Assembly (NCBI RefSeq): GCF_003544835.1 | Contig: NZ_CP032099.1 | Location: 930,001-994,000, forward strand | DNA length: 64,000 nt | Direction: 5' to 3' | Source: Aliarcobacter skirrowii CCUG 10374 | Lineage (GTDB): Bacteria > Campylobacterota > Campylobacteria > Campylobacterales > Arcobacteraceae | Shown: one piece after another, positions 43,734-52,827 of the stretch | Layout of the letters: each line of letters starts with the position of its first letter | Position numbering within the stretch: position 1 is the first letter of the stretch | The notes under the pieces: generated by a model | What the model was told of the DNA's origin: nothing | Databases searched by the model: none | The model's input: the letters and a program-made list of their open reading frames with translations, nothing else | Position numbers and translations under genes: made by a program

Positions 43734-44375
43734 ATGCAAGATTTATCAAATTTAGTGGTTTGCAATGATGGAGAACTAGAACTCAAAGTTTCGGTTGATA
43801 GTGAAACAATTTGGCTAACACAAAAGCAAATAGCTGAAGTTTTTGGTGGAACAAAACAAAATATTAGTTTACATATTAATAATATATATAAAGAAAAAGA
43901 GCTAGATAAAATTTCAACTGTCAAGTATTACTTGACAGTTCAAAAAGAAGGAAATAGAGAAGTTACTAGAAATATTGAACACTATAATCTTGATATGATT
44001 TTATCTTTAGGTTATAGAATAAATTCAATAAAAGCTACAAAATTCAGACAATGGGCAACATCGGTACTAAAAAACTATATTCAAAATGGATATGTTATAA
44101 ATGGTGAAAAAATTACAAATGATAGATTTGTATCTTTAGAAAATGATGTAAATATTTTAAAATCTCAAATGAATAAAATTAATTCTAAAATAAAAGAAAA
44201 TATCTCGTTAAAAACTTTTAAAAACTCTCACGATAGATTTTTGATTATTGATAAAAAAGAGATTTATCATTTGGGAGCAAGTTTGAAAGATTTGGGTAAA
44301 AAATGGTTTGCCTTTTCAAAGATGAGTTTAGACTTTTTAAATTTAGATGATATTTTACATAAGCTAGAAGTGTGA
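43734..44375 (+). CDS. RhuM-family protein, apparently internally shortened
   Basis: A 213-residue protein. Residues 1-125 match the RhuM N-terminal DNA-binding-like region (IWLTQKQIAEVFGGTKQNISLHINNIYKE, then NLDMILSLGYRINSIKATKFRQWATSVLKNYI). The end, KTFKNSHDRFLIIDKKEIYHLGASLKDLGKKWFAFSKM, is a PLD-like (HxR/D) C-terminal domain found in longer relatives. In those, as I recall, about 70-100 residues of that domain precede SHDRFLIID; here a short lysine-rich helix joins the two. An in-frame internal deletion is therefore likely. Strong AGGGG ribosome site. Accessory-type gene beside a restriction-modification system. Confidence 0.78.
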   Translation: MQDLSNLVVCNDGELELKVSVDSETIWLTQKQIAEVFGGTKQNISLHINNIYKEKELDKISTVKYYLTVQKEGNREVTRNIEHYNLDMILSLGYRINSIKATKFRQWATSVLKNYIQNGYVINGEKITNDRFVSLENDVNILKSQMNKINSKIKENISLKTFKNSHDRFLIIDKKEIYHLGASLKDLGKKWFAFSKMSLDFLNLDDILHKLEV

Positions 44376-44388
44376 AAATCAAATATGA

Positions 44389-44394
44389 TATAAT
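44389..44394 (+). promoter_or_regulatory. -10 box of zupT
   Basis: TATAAT in GATATAATCC, 33 bases before the zupT ATG. Confidence 0.5.
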
Positions 44395-44426
44395 CCAAAT
44401 TTTAAAAAATAAATCATAGGTAATTT

Positions 44427-45272
44427 ATGCAAGACATCTCACTTGAAACCTTTCTTTTTGCTGCAATGCTAACTTTTCTAGCAGGATTTGCTACATCTAT
44501 TGGTGCTATTTTGGCATTTTTCTCAAAAAAAGATAACTACTTTATTTTATCAATTGGTATGGGATTTTCAGCTGGAGTTATGATTTATGTATCTTTTATG
44601 GAGATTTTAGTTAAATCAAGAGAATCTTTTACCAATCTTTATGAAAATCCTATTACAGGAGAATTTTTAACAATTATTTGCTTTTTTATAGGAATAATTT
44701 TAACAGCCTTTATAGATAAAGTAATTCCAGAGGATTTAAATCCACACGAACCAAAAAGCGATAATCAGCTTCAAGAGTTAAAACCAGATACAAAATCTTC
44801 ACTAATAAGAAATTCAAAACTAAGAAGAACAGGAATTTTCACAGCAATTGCAATAGCAATTCACAACTTCCCAGAAGGTTTTGCTACATTTGTTTCAGCT
44901 TTGGAAAACCCAACAGTTGGTATTACAATCGCATTTGCAATAGCAATTCACAATATTCCAGAAGGAATGGCAGTATCTTTACCAATCTATCACGCAACAG
45001 GAGAGAAGAAAAAAGCATTTTGGTATGCAACACTTTCAGGACTAGCTGAACCTCTTGGTGCTGTTGTTGGGTTTTTCTTGATTCTTCCTTTTATGGGAGA
45101 TGCTACTTTGGCAATTGTTTTTGGAATTGTTGCTGGAATTATGGTTTATATCTCTTTTGATGAGCTTTTACCAGCTTCAAGAGTTTATGGAAACGCTCAT
45201 ACTACAATAGTTGGTATCTCTTTGGGAATGTTTGTTATGGCTATTAGTTTAGTTTTGTTTAAGTTGATTTAA
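44427..45272 (+). CDS. zupT: ZIP-family metal transporter ZupT
   Basis: A 281-residue inner-membrane protein with eight helices. The two metal-binding helices carry the ZIP signatures AIHNFPEGFATF (near residue 147) and AIHNIPEGMAVSLPIY (near residue 177). The cytoplasmic loop around residues 105-130 is charged. E. coli ZupT imports zinc and also iron, manganese and cobalt. Monocistronic; a terminator overlaps its stop. Confidence 0.92.
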   Translation: MQDISLETFLFAAMLTFLAGFATSIGAILAFFSKKDNYFILSIGMGFSAGVMIYVSFMEILVKSRESFTNLYENPITGEFLTIICFFIGIILTAFIDKVIPEDLNPHEPKSDNQLQELKPDTKSSLIRNSKLRRTGIFTAIAIAIHNFPEGFATFVSALENPTVGITIAFAIAIHNIPEGMAVSLPIYHATGEKKKAFWYATLSGLAEPLGAVVGFFLILPFMGDATLAIVFGIVAGIMVYISFDELLPASRVYGNAHTTIVGISLGMFVMAISLVLFKLI

Positions 45273-45288
45273 ACAAAACTATATTTTT
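45251..45288 (+). terminator. Terminator overlapping the zupT stop
   Basis: A 12-bp stem AGTTTTGTTTAA (45251-45262) with its complement (45269-45280), loop GTTGAT, then ATATTTTT. Confidence 0.8.
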
Positions 45289-45293
45289 CTAAA

Positions 45294-45412
45294 TTGTACA
45301 AAAGTTGTACATTATTTAAATTAAAAACTCCTTTAAACTTAGATATAGCTTTGTAGTGTAACTTTTATTTACAAAATTAAAATTTGTACAACTATAAACA
45401 AAAATTGTACAA
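45294..45412. promoter_or_regulatory. Four TTGTACAA-type palindromes upstream of acnB
   Basis: TTGTACAA occurs at 45294-45301, 45384-45391 and 45405-45412, and TTGTACAT at 45305-45312. The first pair is 11 bases apart and the second 21 bases apart, one and two helical turns. The last copy covers the -35 region of the acnB promoter. This looks like a cooperative operator; the regulator is unknown. The rest of this gap (45273-45471) holds only the promoter. Confidence 0.65.
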
Positions 45413-45432
45413 GCTTATTTAGCTCTTTGTGA

Positions 45433-45438
45433 TATAAT
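45433..45438 (+). promoter_or_regulatory. -10 box of acnB
   Basis: TATAAT in GATATAATTTC, 34 bases before the acnB ATG. Confidence 0.6.
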
Positions 45439-45471
45439 TTCCACAAATTCTAAAATCTAATAGGAGAAAAA

Positions 45472-48048
45472 ATGAGTTTATTACAAGAGTATAAAGCACA
45501 CGAAGCACAAAGAGCAAAAGAGGGTGGATTACCAGGTCTTGCACTTACAGCTGCTCAAACTGCTGAATTAGTAGAGCTTTTAAAAGCAAATAAAGTTGAA
45601 GATGCAGAATATGCATTAAATCTATTTAAAAACAAAATCAACCCAGGTGTTGATGATGCTGCTTATGTTAAAGCTGCTTTTTTAAATGATGTTGTTCAAG
45701 GTAAAGTTGCATGTTCTGTAATTTCAAAAGTTGAAGCTGTTGAAATTTTAGGAACAATGATGGGAGGATACAATGTACCACCTCTAGTTGAAGCACTAAA
45801 AGTTGCAGAAGTTGCAGATGCAGCTGCTAAAGAGTTAAAAAATACAATTCTTGTTTACAACTCATTTAATGATGTAAAATCTTTAATGGATGCTGGAAAT
45901 GCAAAAGCTAAAGAAGTTATTGAATCATGGGCAAATGCTGAGTGGTTTACAAATAAACCAGCACTTGAAGAAGAGATTACATTAACAGTTTATAAAATTC
46001 CAGGGGAAACAAATACAGATGATTTATCTCCTGCAACTGTTGCATTTACAAGAGCAGATATTCCATTACACGCAACTGCAATGTTACAATCAAGAATGGA
46101 AAAACCTTTAGAAAAAATGGCTGAATTAAAAGCAAAAGGTCACCCATTAGCTTATGTTGGAGATGTTGTTGGAACAGGAAGTTCAAGAAAATCAGGAATC
46201 AACTCAGTTCAATGGCATATGGGAAGAGATATTCCAGGTGTTCCAAATAAAAGAACAGGTGGAGTTGTAATTGGTTCTATCATTGCTCCAATTTTCTTCA
46301 ACACAGCAGAAGATTCAGGATGTTTACCAATTGAAGCAAATGTTGATAGTATTGAAACTGGAGATGTTATTACATTAAAACCATACGCTGGTGAAATTTT
46401 AAAAGATGGAAAAGTTGTTTCTACATTTAAATTAAGCCCAAATACTTTAACAGATGAGATGAGAGCTGGTGGAAGAATTCCTTTAATTATTGGAAAAGGA
46501 TTAACTGCAAAAGCTAGAGAAGCTTTAAAATTAGGTGCTTCAACTGCATTTATTGCTCCTGAGCAACCTGCAAACAACGGAAAAGGTTATACTCAAGCAC
46601 AAAAAATGGTTGGAAGAGCTTGTGGTGTTGAAGGTATTAAACCAGGTATGTATGTTGAGCCAATCGCTACAACTGTAGGAAGCCAAGATACAACAGGACC
46701 AATGACAAGAGATGAGATTAAAGAACTTGCAGCATTAAGTTTTGGTGCTGATATGGTTATGCAATCATTCTGTCACACAGCTGCTTATCCAAAACCAGCT
46801 GATATTAAATTAAGACACACTTTACCAGATTTCATCAACTCAAGAGGTGGAGTTACACTTAAGCCAGGTGATGGTGTTATTCACTCATGGTTAAATAGAT
46901 TATGTTTACCAGATACTGTAGGTACTGGTGGAGATTCTCATACAAGATTCCCAATTGGTATCTCATTTCCAGCTGGTTCAGGACTTATTGCATTCGCAGC
47001 AGTTACAGGTATGATGCCTTTAACTATGCCAGAATCTGTTTTAGTTAAATTTAGTGGAAAAATGCAACCAGGAATTACTCTAAGAGATTTAGTAAATGCT
47101 ATTCCATACTATGCAATTAAACAAGGATTGTTAACTGTTCCTAAGAAAAACAAAAAGAATATCTTTGCTGGAAAAATTATTGAAATTCAAGGTTTACCAG
47201 AGTTAAAAGTTGAACAAGCGTTTGAATTATCAGATGCATCAGCTGAAAGAAGTGCTGCTGCTTGTTCTGTTCAATTAAACAAAGAGCCAATTATTGAATA
47301 CCTATCTTCAAATATCGCTTTAATTGAAAAAATGATTGAAGAGGGTTATGAAGATGCAAAAACTCTTCAAAGAAGAGCTGATAAGATGAAAGAGTGGATT
47401 AAAAAACCAGAACTATTAGAGCCAGATTCAGATGCTGAATATGCAGCTGTAATTGATATTAACTTAAATGATATTAAAGAGCCAATTTTAGCTTGTCCAA
47501 ACGATCCAGATGATGTTGCAACATTATCAGAAATCTTAGCTGATGACTCTAGACCAAAAAATATTGATGAAGTATTTGTTGGTTCTTGTATGACAAATAT
47601 CGGATTATTTAGAGCTTTAGGAGAAGTATTAAAAGGTGAAGGTGTTGCTAAAGCAAAACTATGGGTTGCACCTCCTACAAAAATGGATGAAGCTCAATTA
47701 ACAGAAGAGGGATACTACGCAGCATTTGCAGCAGCAGGTGCTAGAATAGAAATTCCTGGATGTTCACTATGTATGGGTAACCAAGCACAAGTTAGTGAAG
47801 GTTCAACAGTATTCTCTACATCTACAAGAAACTTTGATAACAGACTTGGTAAAAACTCTAAAGTTTATTTAGGTTCTGCTGAAGTTGCTGCTGTTGCTGC
47901 ACTTTTAGGAAGATTACCATCTGTTCAAGAGTATTTAGATATCGTTGCTAAAAAAATCAATGAAAGCAACAAAGATGGAGTTTACAAATACTTAAACTTC
48001 CACCAAGTGACATCTGAACACTTAACTACACTTTTAACTTCAAGATAA
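45472..48048 (+). CDS. acnB: Aconitate hydratase B (also 2-methylisocitrate dehydratase)
   Basis: An 858-residue AcnB with HEAT-like N-terminal domain, swivel domain and the three catalytic domains in AcnB order. The [4Fe-4S] ligands are in VGSCMTNIG and [10 protein letters not shown]; substrate-binding [14 protein letters not shown] is present. It converts citrate to isocitrate in the TCA cycle. E. coli AcnB also binds mRNA when its cluster is lost. AGGAG seven bases before the ATG. Its upstream region carries an unusual repeated palindrome. Confidence 0.97.
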   Translation: MSLLQEYKAHEAQRAKEGGLPGLALTAAQTAELVELLKANKVEDAEYALNLFKNKINPGVDDAAYVKAAFLNDVVQGKVACSVISKVEAVEILGTMMGGYNVPPLVEALKVAEVADAAAKELKNTILVYNSFNDVKSLMDAGNAKAKEVIESWANAEWFTNKPALEEEITLTVYKIPGETNTDDLSPATVAFTRADIPLHATAMLQSRMEKPLEKMAELKAKGHPLAYVGDVVGTGSSRKSGINSVQWHMGRDIPGVPNKRTGGVVIGSIIAPIFFNTAEDSGCLPIEANVDSIETGDVITLKPYAGEILKDGKVVSTFKLSPNTLTDEMRAGGRIPLIIGKGLTAKAREALKLGASTAFIAPEQPANNGKGYTQAQKMVGRACGVEGIKPGMYVEPIATTVGSQDTTGPMTRDEIKELAALSFGADMVMQSFCHTAAYPKPADIKLRHTLPDFINSRGGVTLKPGDGVIHSWLNRLCLPDTVGTGGDSHTRFPIGISFPAGSGLIAFAAVTGMMPLTMPESVLVKFSGKMQPGITLRDLVNAIPYYAIKQGLLTVPKKNKKNIFAGKIIEIQGLPELKVEQAFELSDASAERSAAACSVQLNKEPIIEYLSSNIALIEKMIEEGYEDAKTLQRRADKMKEWIKKPELLEPDSDAEYAAVIDINLNDIKEPILACPNDPDDVATLSEILADDSRPKNIDEVFVGSCMTNIGLFRALGEVLKGEGVAKAKLWVAPPTKMDEAQLTEEGYYAAFAAAGARIEIPGCSLCMGNQAQVSEGSTVFSTSTRNFDNRLGKNSKVYLGSAEVAAVAALLGRLPSVQEYLDIVAKKINESNKDGVYKYLNFHQVTSEHLTTLLTSR

Positions 48049-48070
48049 TATTATCTTAAAATAAAAGTTT

Positions 48071-48103
48071 AAAGCCTCTAGATTTTATCTAGGGGCTTTT
48101 TTT
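48071..48103 (+). terminator. Terminator of acnB
   Basis: A 13-bp stem (AAAGCCTCTAGAT with its complement, one U-G pair), loop TTT, followed by seven T. Confidence 0.92.
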
Positions 48104-48196
48104 ATCTCTACTTAAAAAATGACACTTTTGTGACTTTTTATCTCACTACTACTTAAGATAAACTCCCCTAAACTCTCAAGGTTAAAAGGAGTTTGA

Positions 48197-50311
48197 ATGA
48201 TAGAATATATTATAAAAAGGGATGGTAAAAAAGTTAATTTTGAAGCATTTAAAATTGAAGATGCTATTAAAAAAGCTTTTAAAAGTGTAAATATATCTTA
48301 TGATAAATCAATATTTTTATCAGTTTTATTTGAAATAGAATCAAAAAATATAAAAGTTGTTGAAGATATTCAAGATTTAATAGAAAAAGAGCTTTATAAA
48401 TCAAACTATTTTGATGTTATGAAATCTTTTATGCTCTATAGACACCTTCACAAAATCCAAAGAGAACAGATTTTGGGACTTAGTGATGATACAACTTATG
48501 TAAACTCGACTCAAACAATACAAGAGTATATAAATGGTGAAGATTGGAGAATAAAAGCAAATTCAAATACAGGATATTCTCATGCTGGACTTATAAACAA
48601 TAGTGCTGGAAAATTAATAGCAAACTATTGGCTTGATAAAATATATACAAAAGAGCAAGGATATGCTCATAGAAATGCAGATATTCATATTCATGATTTA
48701 GATTGTCTAAGTGCTTATTGTGCTGGATGGAGTTTGAGAGTTTTACTTGATGAGGGATTTAATGAAGTTCGAGGAAGAGTTGAAAGTAAGGCTCCAAATC
48801 ATTTTAGAGAAGCTTTAGGGCAGATGGCAAATTTCTTAGGAATTCTTCAAAGTGAGTGGGCAGGAGCTCAAGCTTTTAGCTCTTTTGATACATATTTAGC
48901 ACCTTATGTTTTTAAAGATAAACTTGAATTTAAAGAGATAAAAAAAGCAATAAGAAGCTTTATTTATAACTTAAATGTTCCAGCACGATGGGGGCAAAGT
49001 CCTTTTACAAATATAACTATTGATTGGACGGTTCCAAGTGATTTAAAAGATCAAATACCAACACGAAATCAAGAGCATCTATTTAAAGATTTAAAAGATG
49101 ATGAGCTTTTAAAAGAGGCAAAAAATAGGGGAGTTTCAACTTTTGAAGAGCTTACATATAAACATTTTCAAAAAGAGATGAATATTATAAACAGAGCTTA
49201 CTATGAGATTATGACACAAGGGGATAAAACAGGTCAGCCATTTACTTTTCCAATTCCAACTGTAAATATCACTGAAGATTTTGACTGGGATGGAGAAAAT
49301 ACAGATATTTTGTTTGAAAATACAGCAAAAATAGGAAGTAGCTATTTTCAAAATTTTATAGGAAGCCAATACAAAAAAGATAAATTTGGAAATAAAATAC
49401 CAAATGAAGAGGCTTATAAACCAGGACATGTAAGAAGTATGTGTTGCAGACTTCAACTTGATTTAAGAGAGCTTTTAAAACGAGGTGGTGGACTTTTTGG
49501 AAGTGCCGAAATGACTGGAAGTATTGGAGTTGTTACTTTAAATATGGCAAGACTTGGATATTTGTATAAAAATGATAAAAAAGGTTTATATAAAAGAGTT
49601 GAAGAGTTGATGGACTTATCAAAAGATAGTTTAGAGAAGAAAAGGGTTTTTGTACAAGAGATGTATGATAGGGGTTTATATCCATATACAAAAAGATATT
49701 TAAAGCACTTTAACAACCACTTTTCAACTATTGGAGTAAATGGAATAAATGAGATGCTTCAAAATTTTTTTGAGAAGAGTGTTGATTTATCAACAAAAAA
49801 AGGGATAGATTTTGTTTTAGAGTTATTAGATTTTATGAGAGATAAAATGGTTCAATATCAAAAAGAGAGTGAAAATCTTTACAATCTTGAAGCAACACCA
49901 GCAGAAGGTACAACTTATAGATTTGCAAAAGAGGATAAAAAAAGATACAAAGATATTATTCAAGCTGGATTTGAAAAAAATATCTACTATACAAACTCTT
50001 CACAACTTCCAGTTGATTATACAGATGATCCGTTTGAGGCTTTGAGCTTACAAGATGATTTACAGTGTAAATATACAGGTGGAACAGTTTTACATCTTTA
50101 TATGAAAGAGAAGATATCAAGCATTGAAGCTTGTAAAAAGATGGTAAAAAATGTAATTTCAAACTTTAGATTGCCATATATTACAATTACGCCTCTTTTT
50201 TCAGTTTGTCCAATTCATGGATATTTAAATGGCGAATATGAGTATTGTCCAAAATGTGATGATGAAATTTTAAAAAAGGAGCTAGAAGATGGAAAAAACA
50301 AAATTGCTTGA
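48197..50311 (+). CDS. nrdD: Anaerobic ribonucleoside-triphosphate reductase, large part lacking the glycyl-radical tail
   Basis: A 704-residue class III reductase that makes deoxynucleotides without oxygen. An N-terminal ATP-cone (IIKRDGKKVNFEAFKIEDAI), the ten-stranded barrel (NADIHIHDLDCLSAYCAGWS, RSMCCRLQLDLREL, GSIGVVTLNMARLGY) and the C-terminal zinc site (CPIHGYLNGEYEYCPKCDDE) are present. The frame then stops at TGA 50309 before the glycyl-radical loop that every class III enzyme needs. That loop is encoded in the +1 frame from 50289 on. So the enzyme is either truly split in two polypeptides, made by frameshifting, or interrupted by a one-base change in the A6 run at 50293-50298. A leader with AAGGAG precedes the ATG. 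Confidence 0.92.
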   Translation: MIEYIIKRDGKKVNFEAFKIEDAIKKAFKSVNISYDKSIFLSVLFEIESKNIKVVEDIQDLIEKELYKSNYFDVMKSFMLYRHLHKIQREQILGLSDDTTYVNSTQTIQEYINGEDWRIKANSNTGYSHAGLINNSAGKLIANYWLDKIYTKEQGYAHRNADIHIHDLDCLSAYCAGWSLRVLLDEGFNEVRGRVESKAPNHFREALGQMANFLGILQSEWAGAQAFSSFDTYLAPYVFKDKLEFKEIKKAIRSFIYNLNVPARWGQSPFTNITIDWTVPSDLKDQIPTRNQEHLFKDLKDDELLKEAKNRGVSTFEELTYKHFQKEMNIINRAYYEIMTQGDKTGQPFTFPIPTVNITEDFDWDGENTDILFENTAKIGSSYFQNFIGSQYKKDKFGNKIPNEEAYKPGHVRSMCCRLQLDLRELLKRGGGLFGSAEMTGSIGVVTLNMARLGYLYKNDKKGLYKRVEELMDLSKDSLEKKRVFVQEMYDRGLYPYTKRYLKHFNNHFSTIGVNGINEMLQNFFEKSVDLSTKKGIDFVLELLDFMRDKMVQYQKESENLYNLEATPAEGTTYRFAKEDKKRYKDIIQAGFEKNIYYTNSSQLPVDYTDDPFEALSLQDDLQCKYTGGTVLHLYMKEKISSIEACKKMVKNVISNFRLPYITITPLFSVCPIHGYLNGEYEYCPKCDDEILKKELEDGKNKIA

Positions 50312-50453
50312 AAAAAATATAGAAAAAAGAACAAAGTGTATAGTATATACTAGAGTTATGGGTTACCATAGACCGGTTGAAAGTTTTAATATAGGAAAAA
50401 AAGGTGAACACAAGCAAAGAGTTAAATTTATTGAATCAAAAAATTGTTTATGA
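50289..50453 (+). CDS. Separate glycyl-radical domain of NrdD (54 residues)
   Basis: This short frame carries what is missing from the large protein: KRTKCIVYTRVMGYHRPVES and FNIGKKGEHKQRVKF, matching the class III C-terminus, where the Gly in RVMGYHR carries the stable radical made by NrdG. It starts at ATG 50289 with AAGGAG seven bases before it, overlaps the large gene by 23 bases and nrdG (GTG 50404) by 50. Read in continuous frame with the large gene, it would give a normal NrdD end. A real split would resemble GrcA, the stand-alone radical domain for pyruvate formate-lyase. A homopolymer indel is the main alternative. Confidence 0.75.
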   Translation: MEKTKLLEKNIEKRTKCIVYTRVMGYHRPVESFNIGKKGEHKQRVKFIESKNCL

Positions 50454-51114
50454 CTTTACAAAGTTTACTACAACAGATTACACAAATGAACTATCTTGTG
50501 TAGTCTGGTTTAGCTCTTGTAATCTAAGATGTGCTTATTGTTATAATGATAATATAGTTAAGAGCAAACAAGGAGAATACTCTTCAGGTGATATTTTAAA
50601 GTTTTTAAGCTCAAGAATAGGGCTTTTAAGTGCTGTTGTACTATCAGGTGGAGAGGCTTTGATGTATGATTTAGTGCCATTTTGTAAAGAGATAAAAAAG
50701 ATGGGATTTAAAATAAAATTAGATACAAATGCAACATATCCAAAGAGATTAAAAGAGCTAATCTCTTTAAATCTTATTGATTTTGTATCAATAGATTTTA
50801 AAGCACCCAAGAGTAAATATAAACTTGTAACAAAAAAAGATAGCTATGAAAAAACTATAAAAAGTATTAAGTATCTAATAGATATAAACTTTCCTTTTGA
50901 ACTAAGAACTACTGTAAATACTAATCTTTTAAATGAAAATGATATAAACGAAATTATAGAAACTATTTCTTGTATAGGTTATAACAATGCTTATTATATA
51001 CAAAATTTCTTGCAAACCAAATCAAATCTTGGAAATATAACTCAAAATAGAGATTTAAATAGAGATTTAATCAAAAAAGATATCTTAAAAATAGAGTTTA
51101 GAGATACTATATAG
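50404..51114 (+). CDS. nrdG: Anaerobic ribonucleotide reductase activating protein (radical SAM)
   Basis: A 236-residue radical-SAM enzyme. The SAM-cluster motif is CNLRCAYC near residue 38 (CxxxCxxC with the preceding Ser-Ser), then the GGE motif LSGGEALMY. It extracts a hydrogen from the glycyl-radical site of NrdD. GTG start overlapping the glycyl-radical frame by 50 bases, with GGA about 10 bases upstream. Longer than E. coli NrdG (154 residues), as in the NrdG/PflA-like type common outside Enterobacteria. Confidence 0.9.
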   Translation: MNTSKELNLLNQKIVYDFTKFTTTDYTNELSCVVWFSSCNLRCAYCYNDNIVKSKQGEYSSGDILKFLSSRIGLLSAVVLSGGEALMYDLVPFCKEIKKMGFKIKLDTNATYPKRLKELISLNLIDFVSIDFKAPKSKYKLVTKKDSYEKTIKSIKYLIDINFPFELRTTVNTNLLNENDINEIIETISCIGYNNAYYIQNFLQTKSNLGNITQNRDLNRDLIKKDILKIEFRDTI

Positions 51115-51243
51115 TATTAAATATGTGTAAAAGTAGATTAATTTTTATCCAAAATAAAAGTGAAATAAATAAATAAATTTTTTTAATATTATCTTAAGTC
51201 AATTTCAAAGATAATCAAAGTCAAATTTTTATTAGGAGAAGTT

Positions 51244-51756
51244 ATGAAACTTACGAAAATTATTTTACCAGTAGCTGCGGCTACATTGTTGTTTGTTGGA
51301 TGTGGTTCAAAAGACCCTGAGGCAAATTTAGCGCCTGAGGAGTGTATTGTTAGTAATTTAAAAGCACCTCTATGGGTTTGTGGAAACTTAGATAGTTTAA
51401 GCAAAGGTGATAAAAAATATGCGAGTGCTTCTGCTCCTATGTCAAAACTTGGAAGAGAGTTTACAAGAAAGCAAGCATTAGCAAAAGCTAGAGCAAATAT
51501 GGCTGATGATTTAAAATCTGATGTAATTTCACAAGTTCAAGAAGAAGCAAGTGAGAGACAAATAGATGATAATGTTACTGTAAATAGAGTTTCAGAGCAA
51601 GCTATTAGACAAATTTCAAGTTTAACACTAAAAGGTACATCACAAGTTAGTTCTTGGGAAGATACAGTTGCAAAAGATTTGTATGTTTTAATTGCTATTC
51701 CAAAAGCAAATATTGACGATGAAATTAATAAAGCATTTGATAGTGTTTCAAGATAA
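51244..51756 (+). CDS. LPP20-family outer-membrane lipoprotein
   Basis: A 170-residue lipoprotein: signal with lipobox FVGC (Cys 21), then the LPP20 domain (KAPLWVCGN.. to RKQALAKARANMADDLKSDV and a C-terminal YVLIAIPKANI strand). Related to H. pylori LPP20 and the flagellar FlgP lipoproteins. Two Cys (C34, C46) in the mature N-terminal part could form a disulfide. AGGAG upstream. First of three lipoprotein genes (LPP20, CsgG-like, LPP20). Confidence 0.88.
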   Translation: MKLTKIILPVAAATLLFVGCGSKDPEANLAPEECIVSNLKAPLWVCGNLDSLSKGDKKYASASAPMSKLGREFTRKQALAKARANMADDLKSDVISQVQEEASERQIDDNVTVNRVSEQAIRQISSLTLKGTSQVSSWEDTVAKDLYVLIAIPKANIDDEINKAFDSVSR

Positions 51757-51771
51757 GGAATTTAAAAACAT

Positions 51772-52827
51772 ATGAGAAACTTACTATTATTAATTGCTTT
51801 TGCATTTTTATTTGCTGGATGTAGCCAAAAAGTTTTAATTGAGACTACAAAACCAGCAAAACTTGATAGAGCAGCATCTAAAAAGAAGATTGCTGTTATG
51901 GATTTCAATAAAGATACAGTTCATTTAGGTGGAAAAATAGAGTCTGCTTTAAATAGCACTATGGTAAACAATGAGCATTTTTTTACTATTGTAAATAGAA
52001 ATGCTATTGATACAATTTTAAAAGAGCAAAAATTTCAATACTCTGGACTTGCTAGCACTAAAGACAATGTGAAAATTGGAGAACTTTTAGGTGCTCAAGC
52101 ACTTATTATCGGAAAAGTAAATACAGGTGAAAATGAAAGTTATGTAAGAGAACAAAGAACTAGATGCTCTTATACAGATAGCAAAGGTAAATGTATGGGT
52201 TATACAACTTACTATGTTACTTGTAATCTATACAAATACTCTTTAGGTGCAAACTTATCTATGGTTGATGTTGAAAGAGGAGATTTAATCTACTCAAATA
52301 ACTATATTAAATCAAAAGATTATAAAGAGTGTCCTCAAGAGAATGATATTGTAAGTTTAGGGCTTAGTTTACTTGAAGATAAAAGACCTGAAAAAAATGT
52401 TGTTTATGACAGAATGGCAGATGAAGTAGTAAAAGAGTTTTTACCAAATATTGCTCCAACAACTCATAAATTCTATGTTGTAGTTTTAGATAGTCCAGAA
52501 ATTAGTTATACAAAAGAGCAAACAGCTAAACTTGAAGCTGCTTTAGAGTATTTAAAACATAGTAGAACTGATAGAGCTGAAGAGATTTTAAGTGATTTAT
52601 TAACATCAACAAATGATAAATGTTTTGTTGCAGCATATGATCTTGGTGTTATAAAAGAGGCTAAGGGTGAATTAGAAAATGCAAAACAACTTTATAATTT
52701 AGCTGATAGATTAACTCTAAAACCAAATAAAACTATAAATGAAGCAATAGTTAGAATAAATGAAGCGATTAATGATCAAAATAGATTAAATAATCAAGCT
52801 TCAAAAACAAAAGGTAAGAAAAAATAG
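51772..52827 (+). CDS. CsgG-family lipoprotein with C-terminal repeat region
   Basis: A 351-residue lipoprotein: lipobox FAGC (Cys 17), then a CsgG-like domain (KKIAVMDFNKDTVHLGGKIESAL, FTIVNRNAIDTILKEQKFQYSG, LGAQALIIGKV). After residue about 245 a helical TPR-like tail follows (EAALEYLKHSRTDRAEEIL, AYDLGVIKEAKGELENAKQLYNLA). CsgG itself is the curli secretion pore; many relatives are only periplasm-facing lipoproteins, and no curli genes are here. It lies 15 bases after the first LPP20 gene. Confidence 0.85.
   Translation: MRNLLLLIAFAFLFAGCSQKVLIETTKPAKLDRAASKKKIAVMDFNKDTVHLGGKIESALNSTMVNNEHFFTIVNRNAIDTILKEQKFQYSGLASTKDNVKIGELLGAQALIIGKVNTGENESYVREQRTRCSYTDSKGKCMGYTTYYVTCNLYKYSLGANLSMVDVERGDLIYSNNYIKSKDYKECPQENDIVSLGLSLLEDKRPEKNVVYDRMADEVVKEFLPNIAPTTHKFYVVVLDSPEISYTKEQTAKLEAALEYLKHSRTDRAEEILSDLLTSTNDKCFVAAYDLGVIKEAKGELENAKQLYNLADRLTLKPNKTINEAIVRINEAINDQNRLNNQASKTKGKKK

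Noticed and set aside
48121-48135. TGACACTTTTGTGAC upstream of nrdD as an NrdR or FNR box
   Set aside because: The short CAC-TTTT-GTG symmetry does not fit either consensus, and only one copy is present.
50293-50299. Slippery heptamer A-AAA-AAC in frame near the nrdD stop, suggesting programmed -1 frameshifting
   Set aside because: A -1 shift leads to a frame that stops at TAG 50320-50322; the glycyl-radical segment is in the +1 frame, so this heptamer cannot produce the full protein by -1 slippage.
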